DNA from: Bacillota bacterium
Lineage (GTDB): Bacteria > Bacillota > Bacilli > Bacillales_B > DSM-18226
Assembly: GCA_030705665.1 (NCBI GenBank)
Contig: JAUZQA010000340.1
Location: forward strand, 1-5,002
DNA: 5,002 nt
Reading direction: 5' to 3'
Part shown: positions 1-4,932 of the stretch, piece by piece
How the letters are laid out: every line of letters starts with the position of its first letter
How positions within the stretch are numbered: the first letter of the stretch is position 1
Made by a program: the position numbers and the translations under genes
Notes under the pieces: model-generated
Databases searched by the model: none
What the model saw: only the letters and a program-made list of their open reading frames with translations
Told to the model about the DNA's origin: nothing

Positions 1-222
1 ATTCAAGTGCCTGGGGGAATTTTAATCAATGATCAAGTGACACATTATCAAATTGCCACCTATATTGGCAGTTCAAGAGAAACGGTGACAAGGGTTCTGA
101 ATGACTTGCGGAAAAAAGATATTATCGAATTTCATCGCAGTACATTGCTTATTAAAGATATGACCTATTTGAGAGGGTTGCTGAATTGTGATAAATGCGG
201 GGTTCAGAATTGTATTTTTTAG
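1..222 (+). CDS. fnr: Fnr, oxygen-sensing Crp/Fnr-family regulator (C-terminal part)
   Basis: This is the last 73 codons of a gene that enters from the left edge; frame 1 is open from base 1 and ends at TAG 220-222. The fragment carries the Crp-type winged helix-turn-helix. The recognition helix reads SSRETVTRVL, and its R-E-x-x-x-R pattern matches the CRP type that reads TGTGA half-sites, as is known for Bacillus Fnr. The tail ends in Cys-x2-Cys-x4-Cys two residues before the stop. That spacing equals Cys227, Cys230 and Cys235 of B. subtilis Fnr, which with an Asp ligate an oxygen-labile [4Fe-4S] cluster; E. coli FNR instead has its cysteines near the N-terminus. The expected role is activation of anaerobic and nitrate-respiration genes. 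The sensor domain, the Asp ligand and the start lie outside the window. A Crp/Fnr paralogue is possible, but the cysteine spacing makes Fnr most likely. Confidence 0.88.
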   Translation: MQVPGGILINDQVTHYQIATYIGSSRETVTRVLNDLRKKDIIEFHRSTLLIKDMTYLRGLLNCDKCGVQNCIF

Positions 223-236
223 AGTTACAAAGAAAA

Positions 237-267
237 AGCCGCCAAAAGCCGGCGGCTGATTTGTTTT
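237..267. terminator. Bidirectional intrinsic terminator between convergent fnr and glycosyltransferase genes
   Basis: A perfect 7-bp GC-rich stem (AGCCGCC 237-243, GGCGGCT 251-257) encloses a 7-base loop. On the plus strand it is followed by GATTTGTTTT. On the minus strand the stem is followed by TTTTTCTTT, from the A-run at 228-237. It starts 14 bases after the fnr stop and ends 11 bases before the convergent gene's stop codon, so it can serve both genes. Confidence 0.85.
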
Positions 268-268
268 C

Positions 269-1462
269 CTATTGAACTGTAAATGCCAAAATCTCATCAA
301 CAGCTTGGCGAGACCCGCCAGACTTTTGAAAGACTTCCCTATTTGCGGCAACAGCTTGATGGAAAGAGGGCTCGTTTAACACGCGCTCTGCGGCTTCACG
401 CAGTTGGTCTGCCGTCAAGCTTTGCATTTGCAAGGTAATACCAGCTCCAATTTTGGCAACCTGTCCAGCAATGATCGGCTGGTCCGCGCTTTGTGGGATG
501 ACAATGAGCGGAACCCCGTAATAGAGAGCTTCATTGGTACTGTTCATTCCTCCATGAGTGATAAATAGTTTACAGTGTTTCAGCACTTCCGTTTGCGGGA
601 CATAATTTTTGACAATGAAGTTTTGTGGAATCTCCCCCAAATCAGCGAGCTGCACTTTTCCCCCAATCGACATAATCACGGTATGGCCCGTATTCTCAAA
701 TGCTTGAAAACAAAGTTTATAGAAATCAATCGCTTGGTTAAAGACGGTACCAAGTGAAATGTAAATCGGACTTTTCCCCTTGATCGCAGACAGGTCAAAG
801 TTTTCTTTCATTACTGGGGAAGAGATGGACGGGCCAACAAACTTGTATTTTGGGTTGAATTCTTCACCCGATGGCTGGAACATTCTTGTTGTATATACAA
901 TCGTAAGTGGTGCAGGATTGCAAAAAACTTCGTAAGGCGAGTGAATGTTCACGCCGTATTGTTCCTTCACCCTTCCTGTCAGGGTTTGGAATTCATCGTT
1001 TATGGTCGCAGCTGCTTCGGCAGGAATTTTTTTCGAAAGATGTTCTAACATTTGCTCGAAGTTTTCTTTTGTTTGCGCAAAAGAAGTACAAGAACTAATG
1101 GCGGGCAGTTTAAGGATTTGAGCCAGTAAATAGCCGCAGCCGAACATGGAATCGTGGATGATATAATCAAAATGTTCTCCTTCAATTTGCTCAAGAACAC
1201 TTGGGATGACGATATCAGCCGTATGTAAAAGACCGTTGATTCTTTCGGTTAAATAGTTTCTGCCGCCTGAGATAAAGGCTTGAATAAATTTTTGACCGTC
1301 GAATGTTCGTACAGTCGCTCCTGTTTTCTCAATCCGTTCCCGAAAATCTTCAACTGCAAAGTACACTACCTCTTCGCCACGCGCAATAAGCTCTTGGACA
1401 ACCCCGATCGTTGGATTGATATGTCCTTCAGATCCTCCGTTAATAAATAAAACACGTGCCAT
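269..1462 (-). CDS. Macrolide-family (GT1, YojK/YjiC-like) UDP-glycosyltransferase
   Basis: This 397-residue protein has the full GT-B layout and normal length of the bacterial MGT family, which transfers a sugar from a UDP-sugar to small lipophilic acceptors such as macrolides or flavonoids. The N-terminal acceptor domain opens with VLFINGGSEGHINPT; His14 sits where the family's catalytic base lies, and Asp104 (in DYIIHDSMF) fits its partner. The C-terminal donor domain shows SLGT (236-239), NYVPQTEVL (286-294), HGGMNSTNEAL (303-313) and Asp327-Gln328, the sugar-contacting pair of the nucleotide-sugar signature. There is no signal peptide, so it should be cytosolic. The ATG at 1462 is supported by AAAGGGG at 1470-1476, seven bases upstream. 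It is transcribed alone from the gap that holds the repeat array. The natural acceptor cannot be read from sequence; detoxification of antibiotics or plant compounds is an inference. Confidence 0.92.
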   Translation of the reverse strand: MARVLFINGGSEGHINPTIGVVQELIARGEEVVYFAVEDFRERIEKTGATVRTFDGQKFIQAFISGGRNYLTERINGLLHTADIVIPSVLEQIEGEHFDYIIHDSMFGCGYLLAQILKLPAISSCTSFAQTKENFEQMLEHLSKKIPAEAAATINDEFQTLTGRVKEQYGVNIHSPYEVFCNPAPLTIVYTTRMFQPSGEEFNPKYKFVGPSISSPVMKENFDLSAIKGKSPIYISLGTVFNQAIDFYKLCFQAFENTGHTVIMSIGGKVQLADLGEIPQNFIVKNYVPQTEVLKHCKLFITHGGMNSTNEALYYGVPLIVIPQSADQPIIAGQVAKIGAGITLQMQSLTADQLREAAERVLNEPSFHQAVAANREVFQKSGGSRQAVDEILAFTVQ

Positions 1463-1492
1463 TCTAACACCCCTTTGATCTTCTTAACTAAA

Positions 1493-1521
1493 ATAATAAA
1501 AGTAAATTTATCGTAATACAA
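1493..1521 (-). promoter_or_regulatory. Candidate SigA promoter of the glycosyltransferase gene
   Basis: On the minus strand TTGTAT (1516-1521) and TATTAT (1493-1498) are separated by exactly 17 bases in very AT-rich DNA. The -10 box matches consensus at 5 of 6 positions and the -35 box at 3 of 6. Transcription would begin near 1486, giving a short leader before the AAAGGGG ribosome site. The -35 box lies just beside the degenerate end of the 52-bp repeat array. Confidence 0.45.
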
Positions 1522-1526
1522 ATTTG

Positions 1527-1800
1527 GAGATGTCTCGGCACTGTCTGCTAATCGTTCCTCTGTTTAAGGAAAACAGGTGAGCAAGGGAACGAAAAGGAGT
1601 TAATCGTGCCGATGCTCAAGGGAAATTGACGAGCAAGGGAATGAAAAGGAGTTAATCGTGCCCGTGCTCAAGGAAAATGGGTGAGCAAGGGAACGAAAAG
1701 GAATTAATCGTACCGATGCTCAAGGAAATTGGGGGAGTAGGGGAACAAAAAGGGGTTAATTGTGCCTGTACTCAGGGAAAAGGAGAGAGCACGGGCACAA
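1527..1800. repeat. 52-bp tandem array of hairpin-forming units (4 full copies plus degenerate and partial ends)
   Basis: Units begin at 1579, 1631, 1683 and 1735, each marked by GAGCA or GAGTA, and a partial unit begins at 1787; every step is exactly 52 bases. A degenerate copy at 1527-1578 is in the same phase and shares 16 of 21 bases with unit 1 over 1549-1569. Each unit is a 39-base imperfect inverted repeat plus a 13-base purine-rich linker. Arm GAGCA (unit positions 1-5) pairs with TGCTC (35-39), GG (8-9) with CC (31-32), and ACGA (11-14) with TCGT (26-29), around an 11-base loop like AAAGGAGTTAA. Unit 4 has GAGTA with TACTC and ACAA with TTGT, so both changes keep the pairing. The period is not a multiple of three and no long frame runs through the array, so it is not a protein repeat. 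The function is unknown; it fills almost the whole gap between the two flanking genes. Confidence 0.9.
1747..1800 (-). terminator. Possible terminator of the YdcF-family gene, built from repeat arms
   Basis: The left arm of the partial fifth unit (1787-1800) pairs with the right arm of unit 4 (1760-1773). The stem is 14 positions long with 12 Watson-Crick pairs, one wobble and one mismatch, and the loop is the 13-base linker. Read on the minus strand it begins 12 bases after the stop codon at 1813. The T-run (TTTTT, 1747-1751) is eight bases beyond the stem, farther than usual, so termination would be weak or atypical. Confidence 0.4.
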
Positions 1801-1812
1801 ATAAAACTTCAT

Positions 1813-2400
1813 TTATATTTTAAGCAAATAATATTTTGTAATCGCCAGGTATTCTCGAATATAGGATCTCGGAATAGCGAGAAGCGGGGTGCTCGCAGGT
1901 AGTCCGTGTAAGTTCAAATTTTGATCTCTAGCAATCATTAAGGCACGGTACAGGTGAAAGCGATTTGTGACAACTACCCCAGTCTTTGCATTCTTGGGAA
2001 GCAATTTTTTTGAAAACTTGATATTCTCATAGGTATTCGTAGACTGACTCTCCAAAAGAATCCGTGACCCGCTGATTCCTTTCTTGAGCAGTTCCTTTTT
2101 AATCGCTTCCGCTTCTGAAATTTCCTCACCGGGACCTTTTCCTCCCGAAGCAATGGCAATTGTTTTTGGATTATTGTTTAAATAAATTGCAGCTGTATCG
2201 ATGCGGCTTTGCAGCACGGACGAAGGAACGGTTCCTTTGACATTGGCTCCAAGAATAATTAAGTAATCCGCATGATTCGGAGCTTTCATTTGACTGTATT
2301 GGGCAATTTTCCATTGTAACAGCCCAAAGTAGATAAGGATGGTTCCAGTCAAAATACCAAAAATCAATAACAGCTTTTTATGGTAAAAAAACCTGCGCAT
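1813..2400 (-). CDS. YdcF/DUF218 (SanA/ElyC-like) membrane-anchored protein
   Basis: This 195-residue protein starts with a basic tip (MRRFFYHKKL) and one hydrophobic segment at about 9-29, likely an uncleaved anchor with the domain outside the cell. The rest is a DUF218/YdcF fold, showing its conserved blocks in order: DYLIILGA (45-52), SRID (65-68), SGGKGPGEEISEAEA (85-99), ES-STNTYEN (117-126) and TNRFHLYRA (145-153). These polar blocks form the family's putative active site. The biochemical activity is unsettled; relatives SanA and ElyC of enteric bacteria are linked to envelope integrity and peptidoglycan or lipid-carrier metabolism. The ATG at 2400 is backed by GGAAG at 2408-2412 with seven bases of spacing. 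The gene stands between the repeat array and the mutarotase gene, both on the same strand, with 156 bases upstream and its own TATAAT. A link to envelope stress is inference only. Confidence 0.88.
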   Translation of the reverse strand: MRRFFYHKKLLLIFGILTGTILIYFGLLQWKIAQYSQMKAPNHADYLIILGANVKGTVPSSVLQSRIDTAAIYLNNNPKTIAIASGGKGPGEEISEAEAIKKELLKKGISGSRILLESQSTNTYENIKFSKKLLPKNAKTGVVVTNRFHLYRALMIARDQNLNLHGLPASTPLLAIPRSYIREYLAITKYYLLKI

Positions 2401-2434
2401 AGGTTCACTTCCAATTATTTCTTATTGTCATCCT

Positions 2435-2463
2435 ATTATACACTACGCACCACTATGTGTACT
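2435..2463 (-). promoter_or_regulatory. Candidate promoter of the YdcF-family gene
   Basis: On the minus strand there is a perfect -10 box, TATAAT (2435-2440), with AGTACA (2458-2463) 17 bases upstream as a poor -35 box (3 of 6). A short inverted repeat, ACTTT-cagc-AAAGT (2461-2474), overlaps this -35 and could bind a regulator that compensates for it. The -10 box is convincing; the rest is tentative. Confidence 0.4.
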
Positions 2464-2513
2464 TTCAGCAAAGTGTGTGCCAGAGGTGTAAAAAGCACAG
2501 GCAATAGGGAGGC

Positions 2514-2554
2514 GGAGCTTGTCCATCCCCCAATCTATTGAATGGCAGCTTTCC
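2514..2554 (-). other. Imperfect inverted repeat just after the mutarotase gene
   Basis: GGAGCTTGTCCAT (2514-2526) and ATGGCAGCTTTCC (2542-2554) are partly complementary with bulges, lying 3 bases past the mutarotase stop. It may form a transcript-end hairpin, but no T-run follows it on the minus strand, so I do not call it an intrinsic terminator. Confidence 0.25.
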
Positions 2555-2556
2555 TT

Positions 2557-3423
2557 TTATAACTCTTCTACTTCAAAAGCCACATGGCTCTTCATTTCTT
2601 GACCAGGTTGAATATAAACAAGGTCTTCCTTTGAATTTAATGCATCTGTAGAAGCCATCCACGGCTCCACACAGAGGAAGTCTTTTCCCTTCAGCGTCCA
2701 AACAACAATATATTTGTAGATAGGATCAAAATGAACCTGTATTTTTCGCTTCAGTAAAGGATCTGTTATCTGGCAGTTTTGCGCACTCAGTTCCCGATAA
2801 AACACATTGATTTCATCCTGTTCATAGTTAAAGCGATTCTGAACGATGCTGTTGTTGATGGATTCTGAAAAGGTTTGCGAAGGGATCTCAATCTCCAGTT
2901 GCTTCTTATCCTCGACCTGAAAGTAAGGATGATAGCCGCCATAAAAAGGCATAGGCTGTTCATCTTGATTGATGTATGTAGCGTTCACAGAAAGGGTCGT
3001 ACCGCTGAGTCTGTACTCATAAACTAGTTTGAATCTAAATGGATACTGGGCATAGGTCTTTTCATTGTCCTGCAGTTCTAATGTTATTGATGCTGAATCT
3101 TCTTCGGCTGACACGCCAGCAACGTTCCACGCGCAATTTCTGGCAAAACCATGCTGCTTCATGGTGTAGGGATGGCCATTAAGAGAATACGTATCATTTT
3201 TCAAATAGCTGCATATTGGAAAAAGAATCGGATTGCCACCTCTAATATTTTTATTAGGATCGACCAGGGTAGCCTGATCTAGGTAAAAAACAGGCTTGTC
3301 CTTCACTACAAATTTGGTAATGATCCCGCCGCGGTCGGGGACAACCTCCATGAAAGTATCCTTTTTTGAATTGGCTAATCGATGAGTTTCAAAGACATCA
3401 TTCGTTTTTTCATAAATATACAT
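2557..3423 (-). CDS. Aldose 1-epimerase (galactose mutarotase-like) family protein
   Basis: The 288-residue protein has the beta-rich galactose mutarotase fold, which interconverts alpha and beta anomers of free or phosphorylated sugars. Recognisable blocks are EVVPDRGGIITKF (26-38), IRGGNPILFPICSYL (60-74), KQHGFARNCAW (89-99), YGGYHPYF (161-168) and CVEPW (251-255). His91, His165 and Glu253 fit the acid-base set of the family, and Arg61 and Arg95 are likely sugar or phosphate contacts. The length is shorter than the classic GalM (about 325-350) and the motif wording resembles the LacX/Slr1438-type subgroup, so the substrate should not be assumed to be galactose. There is no signal peptide; it should be cytosolic. 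ATG at 3423 has an excellent GGAGG (3431-3435) with seven bases of spacing. No sugar-pathway gene adjoins it. It is divergent from the C39-like peptidase gene, sharing a 227-base upstream region. Confidence 0.9.
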   Translation of the reverse strand: MYIYEKTNDVFETHRLANSKKDTFMEVVPDRGGIITKFVVKDKPVFYLDQATLVDPNKNIRGGNPILFPICSYLKNDTYSLNGHPYTMKQHGFARNCAWNVAGVSAEEDSASITLELQDNEKTYAQYPFRFKLVYEYRLSGTTLSVNATYINQDEQPMPFYGGYHPYFQVEDKKQLEIEIPSQTFSESINNSIVQNRFNYEQDEINVFYRELSAQNCQITDPLLKRKIQVHFDPIYKYIVVWTLKGKDFLCVEPWMASTDALNSKEDLVYIQPGQEMKSHVAFEVEEL

Positions 3424-3475
3424 TTAGCATCCTCCAATAACGGTTTACGTCATTTATAAATTCCCCAACATTTTC

Positions 3476-3481
3476 ATTATA
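3476..3481 (-). promoter_or_regulatory. Candidate -10 box for the mutarotase gene
   Basis: A perfect TATAAT is found on the minus strand about 40 bases before the GGAGG site. No -35 hexamer resembling TTGACA sits 16-18 bases upstream (CAGAAA at 17), so either an activator is needed or the match is chance in AT-rich DNA. Confidence 0.3.
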
Positions 3482-3562
3482 TTGCAAGCTGTGCAAAGTT
3501 TCTGGGTCCTGTTCTGCTTGATATGGATATATGAGGGGAAGTTGCGGATAAAGCAGAAATAA

Positions 3563-3577
3563 ATAACCTGAGGTTAT
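3563..3577. promoter_or_regulatory. Palindromic candidate operator in the divergent intergenic region
   Basis: ATAACCT-g-AGGTTAT is a perfect 7-bp inverted repeat around one central base. It lies 74 bases upstream of the peptidase start and 140 bases upstream of the mutarotase start. The size and symmetry fit a dimeric repressor or activator site; no T-run follows, so it is not a terminator. The cognate regulator is unknown. Confidence 0.4.
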
Positions 3578-3650
3578 GTTAAGTAAAAATTAAGCTGTTT
3601 CAGATAGGGTGATAATTGAAAATTATTTTTAAATAATTGGATGTGTTTTT

Positions 3651-4580
3651 TTGATTACTTTCCTAAAGAAAATAATAATAATTGGAATACTTTGTATCGT
3701 CGCAGATTTCGTTTTGGTCTACACCCATTCCCCTATAGCCATTAAACCCTCATTTGTTAAAAAGTTGGAAACTGTGTCTGCAGACAAACTTGAAGTAAAA
3801 GTAGCGGGAGTGAAAGAAGAAGCGACAACTGAGCAGACTGCAAAAGAACAAGCTGCAAAGGCGCAAGCGGCAAAAGAAGCAGCAGCGAAGGAACAAGCCG
3901 CAAATGAACAGGCGGCGAAAGAACAAGCAGCTAAAGCAGAGGCCGCAAAAGAAGCAGCAACGAAAGCACAGGCTGCTAAAGAGGCGGCGGCACAACAAGC
4001 CGGCAGAATACTAGATGTACCTCTTATTACGCAGATGAGTGATCCCAATCTCTACAATGGCTGTGAGGTAACAAGTCTGGCCATGATTCTAAATTACAGC
4101 GGATATCATGTCACGAAAACTGATTTAGCCAATAATATTGCAAGGGTCCCATTGACCTACCAAAACGGACTTAAAGGAAATCCCAATGTAGGGTTTGTAG
4201 GAAATATGGAAGTCGGACCAGGATATGCGGTATACAATGGACCAATCTACAATTTGGCCCAAAAGTATGCTGGTGATGATGTGGTTAATCTTACAAACCA
4301 TCCATTTACTGATATTCTGGCGAGAGTGTACCAAGGAGAGCCGGTTTGGGTAATCACGACCTGTTCATTTGCACCTGTATCTGATTTTATAACGTGGAAT
4401 ACGCCTCAAGGAACCATCAGCATTACCTATAGTGAACATAGCGTGGTTATTACCGGCTATGATGCCAACTACATCTATATCAATAATCCTTATGGTCAAA
4501 AAAGTCAGATGGTGGACCGAAGCAGCTTTGAAAAAGCTTGGGTGCAAATGGGGAGCCAGGCAATTGTTATTGGAAAATAA
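3651..4580 (+). CDS. Membrane-anchored C39-like (YvpB-like) cysteine peptidase with EAAAK helical stalk
   Basis: The 309-residue product has three parts. Residues 1-7 (MITFLKK) and a hydrophobic segment at about 8-25 form a signal anchor or signal peptide. Residues 61-115 are eleven pentapeptides of the (E/A)(Q/A/E)AAK type, predicting one long charged helix. Residues 118-309 are a Peptidase_C39_2-type, papain-like domain resembling B. subtilis YvpB: Cys138 (LYNGCEVTSLAMIL), His263 (SEHSVVITGYD) and Asn279 in INNPYG fit the catalytic set, the third residue being Asn rather than the more common Asp. It probably cleaves peptides outside the cell; the target is unknown and pseudo-enzyme status cannot be excluded. 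The only usual start in frame after the stop codon at 3630 is TTG 3651, with no good ribosome site (GGA at 3639-3641 only); an ATG at 3641 is out of frame by one base. It is monocistronic and ends in a strong hairpin before the rRNA operon. Confidence 0.85.
   Translation: MITFLKKIIIIGILCIVADFVLVYTHSPIAIKPSFVKKLETVSADKLEVKVAGVKEEATTEQTAKEQAAKAQAAKEAAAKEQAANEQAAKEQAAKAEAAKEAATKAQAAKEAAAQQAGRILDVPLITQMSDPNLYNGCEVTSLAMILNYSGYHVTKTDLANNIARVPLTYQNGLKGNPNVGFVGNMEVGPGYAVYNGPIYNLAQKYAGDDVVNLTNHPFTDILARVYQGEPVWVITTCSFAPVSDFITWNTPQGTISITYSEHSVVITGYDANYIYINNPYGQKSQMVDRSSFEKAWVQMGSQAIVIGK
3831..3995 (+). repeat. Eleven 15-bp coding repeats (EAAAK-type pentapeptides)
   Basis: Eleven consecutive 15-base units encode EQTAK, EQAAK, AQAAK, EAAAK, EQAAN, EQAAK, EQAAK, AEAAK, EAATK, AQAAK and EAAAQ. 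Codons vary between units (GCA, GCG, GCT, GCC for Ala), so the protein pattern is better kept than the DNA, which suggests selection on the helix rather than recent duplication. Confidence 0.9.
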
Positions 4581-4589
4581 TCTTAATGA

Positions 4590-4623
4590 ATTGGCGACCG
4601 AAATAGCATTTCTGGTCGTCAAT
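4590..4623 (+). terminator. Hairpin terminator after the C39-like peptidase gene
   Basis: Ten bases after the TAA, ATTGGCGACC (4590-4599) pairs with GGTCGTCAAT (4614-4623), with one G-T wobble. The stem continues inward with GAAAT (4600-4604) and ATTTC (4608-4612) across one bulged T, closing on the loop AGC. This is about 15 bp in total. The following CTTTCATATTCATTC is T-rich but lacks a clean T-run, so efficiency may be moderate. Confidence 0.65.
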
Positions 4624-4673
4624 CTTTCATATTCATTCAAAAAAGTAAGTTTCCGCTAATAAAAACTTTTCTA

Positions 4674-4702
4674 TTGCTATTTAAAACCGATGATGTTATT
4701 CT
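4674..4702 (+). promoter_or_regulatory. Weak candidate third promoter upstream of the rRNA operon
   Basis: TTGCTA (4674-4679) and TATTCT (4697-4702) are 17 bases apart, each 4 of 6 to consensus, and a TG at 4694-4695 gives an extended -10. It is weaker than the two promoters downstream, and a hairpin with a T-run at 4713-4746 would follow its start directly, so it may be inactive. Confidence 0.25.
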
Positions 4703-4712
4703 AGTAAAGCTG

Positions 4713-4746
4713 ATTCGTTACGAAGCTTCAAAAAACGAATTTTTTT
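4713..4746 (+). terminator. Possible weak terminator insulating the rRNA promoters
   Basis: ATTCGTT (4713-4719) and AACGAAT (4734-4740) form a perfect 7-bp but AT-rich stem with a 14-base loop, followed directly by six T (4741-4746). The form is that of an intrinsic terminator, and the stem is weak. The same bases also serve as AT-rich upstream sequence for promoter P1, so this reading is uncertain. Confidence 0.35.
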
Positions 4747-4769
4747 AAATCAAAAATATTTCGGAGAAG
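4731..4769 (+). promoter_or_regulatory. AT-rich UP-element-like region of rRNA promoter P1
   Basis: The bases just before the P1 -35 box contain phased A and T runs (AAAAA, TTTTTTAAAT, CAAAAATATTT). That position and composition match UP elements, which contact the RNA polymerase alpha subunits and boost rRNA transcription. Confidence 0.5.
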
Positions 4770-4798
4770 TTGACATTAACGAAAATGTGTGAGACAAT
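4770..4798 (+). promoter_or_regulatory. rRNA operon promoter P1
   Basis: A perfect -35 TTGACA (4770-4775) is followed after 17 bases by GACAAT (4793-4798), with TG at 4790-4791 making an extended -10. The start would fall near 4804-4806, where a G at 4806 is available. Two tandem SigA promoters are usual for Bacillus rRNA operons. Confidence 0.75.
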
Positions 4799-4837
4799 CT
4801 TTCTTGTCGCTGATGAAAAATTAATCTTAAAAAAAGA

Positions 4838-4866
4838 TTGACGAAGTATTCGGTTGAGGGTATACT
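4838..4866 (+). promoter_or_regulatory. rRNA operon promoter P2
   Basis: TTGACG (4838-4843) and TATACT (4861-4866) match consensus at 5 of 6 positions each with the ideal 17-base spacer. The likely start is G4873, seven bases past the -10. Starting with G fits Bacillus rRNA promoters, which respond to the GTP pool. An inverted repeat AATCTT-AAGATT (4823-4839) runs into the -35 box. Confidence 0.85.
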
Positions 4867-4888
4867 AAGAAAGTTGTTTTTTAGAAAT

Positions 4889-4904
4889 TGTTCTTTGAAA
4901 ACTA
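4889..4904 (+). promoter_or_regulatory. boxA antitermination site of the rRNA leader
   Basis: TGTTCTTTGAAAACTA closely matches the Bacillus rRNA boxA. In the leader RNA it is bound by NusB and S10 (NusE), which with NusA and NusG let polymerase transcribe the untranslated rRNA operon without premature termination. It lies about 16 bases after the P2 start. Confidence 0.85.
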
Positions 4905-4932
4905 AACAAACAAAAACGTCAACAATAAACAA

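Noticed and set aside
1527..1800. CRISPR array
   Set aside because: Units are contiguous with a 52-bp period; the 13-base linkers are similar to each other, so there are no unique spacers, and no cas gene is present.
1463..1812. Insertion sequence remnant or transposon
   Set aside because: There is no transposase fragment, terminal inverted repeat pair bounding the region, or target-site duplication.
269..3423. Single sugar-related operon of the three minus-strand genes
   Set aside because: Gaps of 156 and 350 bases, separate promoter-like boxes and hairpins between genes argue for independent units, and the products share no clear pathway.
3651..3700. Lipoprotein signal on the C39-like peptidase (Cys15)
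   Set aside because: The residue before Cys15 is Leu rather than Gly, Ala or Ser, and the Cys is too near the N-terminus within the hydrophobic run.
3719..4048. Alanine- and cysteine-rich antisense open frames
   Set aside because: They are shadows of the pentapeptide repeat codons read on the opposite strand, with no ribosome site and no plausible protein composition.
4432..4659. Small plus-strand frame of 75 codons overlapping the peptidase gene's 3' end
   Set aside because: It lies mostly inside the peptidase gene in another frame and through its terminator hairpin, with no independent signals.
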